Shown here in pieces: positions 57,739 through 64,000 of a stretch of 64,000 nucleotides of DNA. This DNA is from Corynebacterium kroppenstedtii. Lineage in GTDB: Bacteria > Actinomycetota > Actinomycetes > Mycobacteriales > Mycobacteriaceae. The position numbers and the translations under genes were made by a program. How positions within the stretch are numbered: the stretch's first letter is position 1; each line of letters opens with the position of its first letter. Where the stretch lies: the NCBI RefSeq assembly GCF_016894245.1, contig NZ_CP069792.1:2356001-2420000 (forward strand), in the 5' to 3' direction. Under the pieces are notes generated by a model that saw nothing but the letters and a program-made list of their open reading frames with translations, ran no database searches and was not told the DNA's origin.

Positions 57739-58002
57739 ATGCGTTTGACTACGTTCATCGCCGGTGCCACAGCGGGCTACGTCATGGGCACGAAGGCAGG
57801 TCGGAAGCGTTACGACCAGATTCGACGAGGCTATGAGGCAGCGATCAACTCCCCCGTCGCCAAATCGGCCGTCCACGCGGGGAGGAAAGCATTAGCCAAC
57901 GCTCTTGACCCAGAACCGCGGATGCGTGAACTCCGGGCGCGGAACATCAGAACCCGGCACCACGACGAGGACACCACCATCTACGTCCCCGACGAGGACT
58001 GA
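57739..58002 (+). CDS. Small conserved YtxH-like protein
   Basis: 87 aa. The N-terminus TTFIAGATAGYVMGTKAGRKRYDQI has a short hydrophobic part followed by the Gly/Lys/Arg/Tyr pattern found in YtxH-like proteins; a basic helix and an acidic C-terminus follow. Conserved near dnaG in corynebacteria; function unknown. AAGAAA precedes ATG 57739. Confidence 0.78.
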   Translation: MRLTTFIAGATAGYVMGTKAGRKRYDQIRRGYEAAINSPVAKSAVHAGRKALANALDPEPRMRELRARNIRTRHHDEDTTIYVPDED

Positions 58003-58084
58003 CACGACGGCGGGACACACCGCGCAGGTAACACAGGGTGGGGCGTGTACGAAATACGGTCGCAACAGATGCGTCCAGCTGGCC

Positions 58085-60022
58085 TCATAGAGGCCGCTGC
58101 GTCGCCTGCTTAATTAAACCGGTCCTATATTGCTCTAGTGCCACCAAATCGCCAAACAAGTTGTTGTACTCATCGTCGCTAGGCCGCAGCCGTTCCAGCG
58201 TCGACTTGAGTTCGGCAATCTGGTTGCCCACCCACACTGCCTGAAGACGGACCATCGTGCTCCGCACGAACCACTCCATGTTTTCACCCTCATAGTGGAT
58301 AGGCTCCACCATGAGCTCAGTCACCATCGACTCCCCCATCGGCTGCGGAAGATTCTCAATAACCTTCGTCACCCACGAGTTCCCGCCGGACTCGACATCC
58401 GCGGCTGCGGCACACCCCCCGGCGCGACGGATCCCTTCGGATACTTCCCGATAGGTCGGGTGCCGGAAGCTCTCGGCGGGAAGAACATCAAACAGTTCAG
58501 CGGCGACAGCTGGTTCTTGCAGGGCGATCTTGAGGGCTTCGCGTTCGCCAGCGAGTTCACCATTGCGTGGATTCGGTCTGGTAAAGCGCGGCTGGTGAGA
58601 ATCCTGTGGGCCCTTCGCGGCCGCGGATTTCACACTCCAGGTATTCCGCTGCTGTCGTGCCCGTCCACGCTTCATTCCCGACGCCTGTGGCTTGCGGGCA
58701 GCTCGTCGCACAGCCGCTTCGACGTCGCTCACGTCATCCCAACCAAGCCACCCAGACAGCTTCCGGGCGTACGCCTTCTGCAACGTGGTGTCTTTGACGC
58801 TCGCGACCGCGGGCGCAACAGCTTCCATGGCCTGTAAACGCCCTTCCGGTGTGTGAAGGTCAAACGAGGCAAGCGTCGTACGCACGACAAACTCCACCAT
58901 CGGAATCCGGGACATCACCAAATCCCGAACTGCGGCATCACCGCCGGACAAGCGCAAGTCGCATGGGTCCTGACCATTCGGCGCGACCGAGACGAAACTT
59001 TTACCCAGAAACTCTTGATTTCCCTCGAAGGCGCGCATAGCGGCTTTCTGCCCGGCTTCATCACCGTCAAAGGTATAAATCATCTCGCCGCGAAAATGGG
59101 AATCATCCAACATGAGACGCCGCACCATCTGCAAGTGTTCCGCCCCAAATGCTGTTCCACACGCGGCGACGGCTGTGGTCACCCCAGCGGCATGCATAGC
59201 CATCACATCGGTGTAGCCCTCAACAATGACCGCCTGGTGGCGCTCGGCAATGTTCTTCTTCGCCTGGTCAATCCCGAACAGTACCTTCGACTTCTTGTAC
59301 AACAAGGTCTCTGGGGTGTTCATATATTTCCCCAGCTTGTCGTCGTCGAAGAGTTTGCGAGCGCCGAAACCAATCACATCATTCGCAGTGTTACGAATCG
59401 GCCACGTTAGGCGTCGATGAAAACGGTCGATCGGCCCACGACGTCCCTGAGAAGTTACCCCAGCGGCCTCCAACTCTTTGACATCGAAGCCCTTGCGAAG
59501 CAGGAACTTTGTCAACGTATCCCATCCGCCTGGCGCGTAGCCGCACCCGAATTGCTCCGCATGTTCCTGAGAGAACCCACGATCAAGTAAGAATTGCCGT
59601 GCCGGCGCGGCTTCATCAGTGTCCAGGTGTTCACGGTAAAACTCCTGGGTGGCTTTGTTAATCGCGACGAGCCGCTGACGAGTCCCAGGCTCCTCCCGAC
59701 GCCCCGGTCCGCCACCCTGATAGTTAATGGTGTAGCCAATACGCTCCGCACACTGCTCCACAGCCTCGGGAAACGACACCTGCTCCATTTCCATGAGGAA
59801 GCTGAAAACGTCGCCACCCTTCCCCGTCGAAAAGCAGTGGTAATAGCCCTTGTTCGGGCGGACATGAAAACTGGGGGTCTTTTCGTCCTTAAAGGGCGAT
59901 AGCCCCTTGAGCGAATCTGAGCCGGCGGGCTTCAGCTGCACATATTCGCCCACGACCTCCTCAATGGGCGTGCGCTCACGGATCGCATCAATGTCACTCT
60001 CCGGGATTCGTCCTCTGGCCAT
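58085..60022 (-). CDS. dnaG: DNA primase with degenerate zinc-binding site
   Basis: Makes RNA primers at the replication fork. The TOPRIM core is intact (EGYTDVMAMHAAG and FDGDEAG) and a C-terminal helicase-binding domain follows; 645 aa is normal. The N-terminal CHC2 zinc site is altered: Ser42, Lys45, Cys63 and Thr66 stand where Cys, His, Cys and Cys bind zinc in most DnaG, so three of four ligands are gone. The surrounding sequence (SPFKDEKTPSFHVRP) is otherwise well conserved. TAGCAT ends 7 nt before ATG 60022, so the mRNA may be leaderless. Confidence 0.95.
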   Translation of the reverse strand: MARGRIPESDIDAIRERTPIEEVVGEYVQLKPAGSDSLKGLSPFKDEKTPSFHVRPNKGYYHCFSTGKGGDVFSFLMEMEQVSFPEAVEQCAERIGYTINYQGGGPGRREEPGTRQRLVAINKATQEFYREHLDTDEAAPARQFLLDRGFSQEHAEQFGCGYAPGGWDTLTKFLLRKGFDVKELEAAGVTSQGRRGPIDRFHRRLTWPIRNTANDVIGFGARKLFDDDKLGKYMNTPETLLYKKSKVLFGIDQAKKNIAERHQAVIVEGYTDVMAMHAAGVTTAVAACGTAFGAEHLQMVRRLMLDDSHFRGEMIYTFDGDEAGQKAAMRAFEGNQEFLGKSFVSVAPNGQDPCDLRLSGGDAAVRDLVMSRIPMVEFVVRTTLASFDLHTPEGRLQAMEAVAPAVASVKDTTLQKAYARKLSGWLGWDDVSDVEAAVRRAARKPQASGMKRGRARQQRNTWSVKSAAAKGPQDSHQPRFTRPNPRNGELAGEREALKIALQEPAVAAELFDVLPAESFRHPTYREVSEGIRRAGGCAAAADVESGGNSWVTKVIENLPQPMGESMVTELMVEPIHYEGENMEWFVRSTMVRLQAVWVGNQIAELKSTLERLRPSDDEYNNLFGDLVALEQYRTGLIKQATQRPL

Positions 60023-60029
60023 GGCAACT

Positions 60030-60035
60030 ATGCTA
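60030..60035 (-). promoter_or_regulatory. -10 box for leaderless dnaG mRNA
   Basis: TAGCAT on the minus strand ends 7 nt before ATG 60022. Confidence 0.5.
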
Positions 60036-60097
60036 CGTCGTCATGTCAAGCCCGAGGAGTGCCGTGACCTTCGCCAGATTATGACACAATATCGACC

Positions 60098-60658
60098 ATG
60101 CCGGATGCACCTCAGAAGAACACACAAGGCGGATCACAGAACGCTCGACGAGGGCGTCACGTGTTGTCCCTTCGTACGTTGACGTCGATTCTTGGTGCTG
60201 TAGTGGCAGGTGCAGTCGGCCTATGGGGATGGGACTCTGTCAACAACCCCAGCCACAATGGAACACAAAGCAGTGAGTCATCGAGCGGGTCGTCGAGTAG
60301 TGGCTCGTCGCATAGTCGAGGATCAAACGACTCGTCGCAAAAGGGTTCCTCACACGGTATCCCAGCGTGCAACGCGAAACAGTTGCCTGATCAGGCGCGC
60401 GTGGTCGTCGACGATATTAAGTCCGGTGGTCCATTTGATTACCCGCAGAAGGATGGATCCCACTTCGGAAATTACGAGAACACACTCCCCCATAAGAAGA
60501 GTAACTACTACCGCGAATACACCGTCGACGAGGATAAAACGGATCACAGTCGTGGGCCTGCCAGGATCATTACGGGTGGTTCGACCGCCACGCACCCCGA
60601 TGTGTGGTACTACACCAGCGACCACTACTCATCATTCTGTGAGATGCAAGAAAACTGA
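60098..60658 (+). CDS. Exported guanyl-type ribonuclease (RNase N1/T1/Sa family)
   Basis: 186 aa: basic N-terminus, TM or uncleaved signal helix (about 24-44), Ser/Gly-rich linker (50-88) and a compact RNase domain (90-186). Catalytic residues of the family are recognisable: Glu140 (REYTV), Arg152 and Arg156 (SRGPARI) and His176 (TSDHYSSF). Cys91 and Cys181 match the domain-closing disulfide of RNase Sa. No barstar-like inhibitor is next to it. Substrate outside the cell is probably RNA for nutrient scavenging or competition. Confidence 0.88.
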   Translation: MPDAPQKNTQGGSQNARRGRHVLSLRTLTSILGAVVAGAVGLWGWDSVNNPSHNGTQSSESSSGSSSSGSSHSRGSNDSSQKGSSHGIPACNAKQLPDQARVVVDDIKSGGPFDYPQKDGSHFGNYENTLPHKKSNYYREYTVDEDKTDHSRGPARIITGGSTATHPDVWYYTSDHYSSFCEMQEN

Positions 60659-60665
60659 CTCCGCG

Positions 60666-61991
60666 TTAACTCCACCCTGCTGACCAATCCCGAGCCGATC
60701 TATCCAATCGCTCAAGCCGCGATTCCGTCATCGAAGCCAACTGGTCAACAACGACGCGCAACCGCTCAGCATCCGTCGAGGCGTCACGCCACCAGCCCTG
60801 ATACAGAGGATCCAAGCTTGTCGGCGCACCGGCATACAGGTAATCCTTCACACGGAATAGCCGATCACGCTGACGCTCCTGATTCTTCTGATGCAAAGAC
60901 TGATCCATCACATAGAGCACCGCCACCGACTTCAACAACGTGATTTCTGCCACAATATCGGGTGGCACAACCAAATCGTTGGAAAACCTCCCCGCCGCCA
61001 TCTCCTCTGTCCACGCCGACTCGTTCCCGTTCGTTATCTCACGTCGAGTAGCAGCGACCGTCGCAGAAATATAGCGGCCCACCAGCTGCGATGTCATCGC
61101 CTTCAAAGACACCGACGCGGCCAATGTTCCGTCATAATCGGCAGCTTCGGCAATCACCGGCAGCTGGCGCAACCGATCAGCAGCATCGACGAGCTCATCG
61201 GGATCGCCACCAAAAACCCCCGCACCCTCATCCGCCAACTCCGCAATCTCAACCAAATCCCACAACACGTTGAGGCTGACGCGGCCGGACAACACGGCGT
61301 CCTCCACGTCATGTACCGAGTACGCGATGTCGTCGCTGACATCCATAATCTGGGCTTCCAGGCACTTCCTGCCCTCGGGAGCACCACGACGGATCCACTC
61401 CAACAATGGAGCATCCTCGTCATAGGCCGAATACTTCTTCCTCGCCACCCCTTGAGGGCTCGATGCCGTCCACGGATACTTACACGTCGCATCCAACGAC
61501 GCACGCGTCAAATTCAACCCAACACTCACCGGATGACCGTCGCGAACATCGCATACTTTCGCTTCCAGACGGCTCAAAATACGCAATGTCTGAGCATTCC
61601 CCTCAAACCCTCCACAATCCTGCGCTAGCTCATCCAAAGCCCGCTCCCCGTTGTGACCATAGGGCGGATGGCCAATGTCATGACTAAGCCCCGCTAACTC
61701 GGCTAAATCAGTATCCACCCCCAGCCCGGCCGCAATACCCCGACTGATCTGAGCCACCTCAAGACTGTGGGTCAAACGGGTCCGCGGCGTATCCCCCGTC
61801 TGCGGAGTGACCACCTGCGTCTTATCCGCTAACCGACGCAACGCAGCGGAATGCAGCACCCGGGCACGATCCCGATCGAAATCGTCCCGCATTTCCGGCG
61901 TCGAACCCGCCAGTTGGGCCCCCTTCGGCCCCTCCACCACACGACGCTCATGATCCTGCTCTGAATACGGGTACACCATCCGCAATCTCAT
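60666..61991 (-). CDS. dgt: dGTP triphosphohydrolase
   Basis: HD-domain enzyme that splits dNTPs to nucleoside and triphosphate, 441 aa. HD motif residues are in THSLEVAQ and LSHDIGHPPYGHNGE. It follows the RNase gene convergently by a few bases. Start ATG 61991 is 7 nt after a weak GACAAT; ATG 61979 (MVYPYSEQ) matches the family N-terminus better, so the start is uncertain by four codons. Confidence 0.92.
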   Translation of the reverse strand: MRLRMVYPYSEQDHERRVVEGPKGAQLAGSTPEMRDDFDRDRARVLHSAALRRLADKTQVVTPQTGDTPRTRLTHSLEVAQISRGIAAGLGVDTDLAELAGLSHDIGHPPYGHNGERALDELAQDCGGFEGNAQTLRILSRLEAKVCDVRDGHPVSVGLNLTRASLDATCKYPWTASSPQGVARKKYSAYDEDAPLLEWIRRGAPEGRKCLEAQIMDVSDDIAYSVHDVEDAVLSGRVSLNVLWDLVEIAELADEGAGVFGGDPDELVDAADRLRQLPVIAEAADYDGTLAASVSLKAMTSQLVGRYISATVAATRREITNGNESAWTEEMAAGRFSNDLVVPPDIVAEITLLKSVAVLYVMDQSLHQKNQERQRDRLFRVKDYLYAGAPTSLDPLYQGWWRDASTDAERLRVVVDQLASMTESRLERLDRSARDWSAGWS

Positions 61992-62036
61992 ACCCGCTAT
62001 TGTCGCACTACACGCCGCAAAAAATTAGAGGCGCGC

Positions 62037-62702
62037 CTACCTCAACAAATCCTCAACATTCTGCTCCGAGATCACATTGGACCGATGCGTCGCCTGATAA
62101 AAAATCAAACCACCGGTCTCATGCAGAATCCCCGAAAACTGCGCGTCGCGCGACCACACCGACGGCCCGTGACGAGTCGACACAGAATGCGTCGTAAACC
62201 CTTGATCCCGAACCATCGTGCGCGCACGCAACGCGTGCCACGGATCGGTCACCACCACGGCCGAAGACCAATGACGATTCTCATTGTGCGAATAGGCCGC
62301 AAGTGCCCGCGCCGATGTCAACGTATCCGAGCCATCGCTAATGGGAACAATTGCCGACGACGGCACACCCAGCCCCTCTAGGTACTTCTTGCCAGCCTCA
62401 GCCTCGGTGTATTGGTCCCCCTCCTGCTTACCACCCAAGGTCGCGATCACGGGAGCAGTGCCCTCCTGATACATGGTGGCAGCTTTGTCTAGGCGCGCAG
62501 CAAACCATTCACTCGGCGTCCCGTTATACTGTGCCGCCCCCATCACCACGATCACATCAGAGGGAGTGTCGTCATCATGACGGGCAAACTGCCAAATCCT
62601 CAACGCTGTGCCACAGACCAACACAGCGGTGATCAATACGGCACCAACCACCACACGCCAGAGAGTCCGGCCCAACCAACGCCCCACACGTCCTCCATCC
62701 AC
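62037..62702 (-). CDS. YdcF/DUF218 family membrane protein
   Basis: 221 aa with one N-terminal TM helix (about 14-36) and an extracytoplasmic DUF218 domain (VIVVMGAAQYNG...DTLTSARALAAY...VVTDPWHALRA). Family members such as SanA and YdcF link to envelope integrity; function here is unknown. Start GTG 62702. It lies upstream of dgt on the same strand. Confidence 0.87.
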   Translation of the reverse strand: MDGGRVGRWLGRTLWRVVVGAVLITAVLVCGTALRIWQFARHDDDTPSDVIVVMGAAQYNGTPSEWFAARLDKAATMYQEGTAPVIATLGGKQEGDQYTEAEAGKKYLEGLGVPSSAIVPISDGSDTLTSARALAAYSHNENRHWSSAVVVTDPWHALRARTMVRDQGFTTHSVSTRHGPSVWSRDAQFSGILHETGGLIFYQATHRSNVISEQNVEDLLR

Positions 62703-62772
62703 GACCGTCAGGTACAGCCCGCTAACCTACACCCATACACACGCGTGTAGGCAAACACTCCACAGTTTTCTC

Positions 62773-62778
62773 TATTCT
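62773..62778 (+). promoter_or_regulatory. -10 box for leaderless TPM-protein mRNA
   Basis: TATTCT ends 7 nt before ATG 62786, with no ribosome site. Confidence 0.6.
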
Positions 62779-62785
62779 TTAGATC

Positions 62786-64000
62786 ATGGCAGTCATCCGG
62801 AACGACCACGACACCACTGAGCACACCACACCAGGCGCCCATTCGGCGAAGGCCACGCACAGACGTGGTGTGCGGCTCACTGCAACTGCAGCTGCGCTCA
62901 CACTCACGGGAGGGGTACTCCTGAGCAGCGCACCCCTGCCCGCAGCCTCAGCTCAGGCGGCACATACCGCGCAGACCAGCGTCGTCGCCCAAAGTGGCTC
63001 CACAGGGTCAAACACTGACACTAGCGGTTCCAGTGTGGCCACACGCGAACGCATCAATGACAGCGTCGGAGCTCTCACCGACAGCCAGAAGAAAGACCTG
63101 ACCGACAAAATCAAGAAGCTACAAGTCGACGATGACATCGCCATGACTGTCTACATCGTCAACAGCTTCGGCACTATGTCTGGGAAAGAATGGGCGCACG
63201 ACCGCTACCAAGAAAACCCGCAGTCCAATGTGCTTATCGTGGCTTTTGACGTCACTAAGCGCACGCAAGGGGTGTACGGGGGGCGCAACGTCGGTAATTC
63301 TGTGACAAAGAAAACGTATGAGGCCGCCAAGGAACCCCTCGCTGAGGATAATCCGGACTGGAATACCGTCATCACCGACAAGATCGACGCCGCGAAGGAC
63401 GCGAATGATAATTCGGCGGCGCTCTTTTGGCTGGGTGGTGGTGCTATCGCCATCATCGCAGCAGGGGGTGGTGTGTGGTACATGAACCGGCGGCGCACCA
63501 AGAAGCAGCAGGAAACGATGGTCAAAGATGCTCAAACCATTAATCCGGATGACACGACGTCGCTCAACGAATTGCCGTATTCCGTGCTCGAAGAACGCGC
63601 ACAGGAAGAACTCACGAGTACGGACGCGTCGATTCGAACAGCCGATGATGAACTCCGGCTGGCCATTGCGGAATTCGGAGAAGACCGGGCACGGCCCTTC
63701 ATGCGAGCCATGGATCACTCAAAGCGGACCCTGGAAAGGGCGTTCCAGCTGCGCAGCAAAATTGATTCAGGAACGGTGCGTTCCGAAGAAGAGCGCAAGG
63801 CCATGCTTGTAGATATCGTGAGCTCATGTGGGCAAGCTGACCGTGGCCTTGATAAGCAATCGGACGAGTTCGCTCGCCTTCGCGGACTGCTCATCGATTC
63901 AGACCGACGGCTCGACGAACTTACCCAACGCATTGTGTCTCTTCGTGCCCGGCTTCCCCAAGCGTCATCAACGCTGAGCGAGCTGCGCACAAAGTACGCG
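62786..64000 (+). CDS. TPM-domain membrane protein, partial
   Basis: The frame is open from ATG 62786 to the window end (405 codons). An N-terminal signal peptide (about residues 30-55), a TPM domain (about 85-190, RINDSVGALTDSQKKDLTDKI start), one TM helix (about 212-230) and a long helical, charged cytoplasmic part follow. TPM-domain proteins include thylakoid Psb32 and bacterial envelope proteins; the corynebacterial role is unknown. Confidence 0.88.
   Translation, partial: MAVIRNDHDTTEHTTPGAHSAKATHRRGVRLTATAAALTLTGGVLLSSAPLPAASAQAAHTAQTSVVAQSGSTGSNTDTSGSSVATRERINDSVGALTDSQKKDLTDKIKKLQVDDDIAMTVYIVNSFGTMSGKEWAHDRYQENPQSNVLIVAFDVTKRTQGVYGGRNVGNSVTKKTYEAAKEPLAEDNPDWNTVITDKIDAAKDANDNSAALFWLGGGAIAIIAAGGGVWYMNRRRTKKQQETMVKDAQTINPDDTTSLNELPYSVLEERAQEELTSTDASIRTADDELRLAIAEFGEDRARPFMRAMDHSKRTLERAFQLRSKIDSGTVRSEEERKAMLVDIVSSCGQADRGLDKQSDEFARLRGLLIDSDRRLDELTQRIVSLRARLPQASSTLSELRTKYA

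Overview
The window reads as chromosomal core of an actinobacterium, most likely a Corynebacterium. The evidence is the fixed actinobacterial respiratory block (qcrC-qcrA-qcrB, ctaE, ctaF, lipoprotein-type ctaC), ltsA-type asnB beside ctaC, the lipB-lipA pair behind a multi-lipoyl E2, the glnA1/glnE/glnA2 nitrogen group, a homodimeric-type AceE, DUF3043/DUF4191/DUF3052 proteins and DnaG beside dgt. Gene order agrees with what I remember of C. glutamicum, with lineage-specific insertions. The species cannot be named from the sequence. There is no phage, transposase, CRISPR array or rRNA operon.

Layout. 1-6.1 kb: cytochrome bc1 and aa3 oxidase subunits with trpD between them. 6.5-9.0 kb: ltsA and erpA. 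9.1-12.7 kb: a DUF3043 membrane protein, then cobU-cobT-cobS. 12.7-18.7 kb: ilvE, the E2 acyltransferase, lipB, lipA and a DUF4191 protein. 18.7-31 kb: an RDD protein, glnA1, thrC, pqo, a MarR regulator, a GtrA protein, glnE and glnA2. 31-35 kb: panB, a CYTH protein, a small SPOR-like protein, a degenerate galactokinase-like protein and rnpB. 35-42 kb: histidine phosphatase, zinc-ribbon protein, NIF3, CobC-type aminotransferase, LMW-PTP, SURF1 and cobD. 42-44.1 kb: two tandem unknown paralogues with eight conserved cysteines. 44.2-50.8 kb: tRNA-Val, DUF3052, aceE, an acyl carrier protein, a serine hydrolase, a TRIC-like channel, a CAU tRNA and tRNA-Asn. 50.9-53.9 kb: an AT-richer accessory patch holding two membrane proteins of one new-looking family (PH-like head, two TM helices, Q/N/G-rich tail) around a lipoprotein gene. 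54-64 kb: DHA2 MFS exporter with a long disordered head, aldo/keto reductase, a small protein, dnaG, a secreted guanyl-type RNase, dgt, a DUF218 protein and the start of a TPM-domain protein.

How the genes fit together. LipB and LipA make the lipoyl cofactor that the E2 needs, and AceE feeds acetyl groups to it. Pqo gives a second, quinone-linked route from pyruvate. Electrons from quinol pass through QcrCAB and the aa3 oxidase, with SURF1 as an assembly factor. GlnE should control GlnA1 by adenylylation. CobD, CobC-type aminotransferase, CobU, CobT and CobS cover nucleotide-loop assembly of cobalamin.

A pattern across the window is the number of genes whose best start codon lies 6-7 nt after a TANNNT-type -10 box with no Shine-Dalgarno sequence. 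These are good candidates for leaderless mRNAs, and I used the pattern to choose several start codons. The most novel material is the eight-cysteine paralogue pair, the PH-like/prion-like-tail family, the DnaG zinc site that has lost three of four ligands, and the degenerate GHMP-kinase protein.
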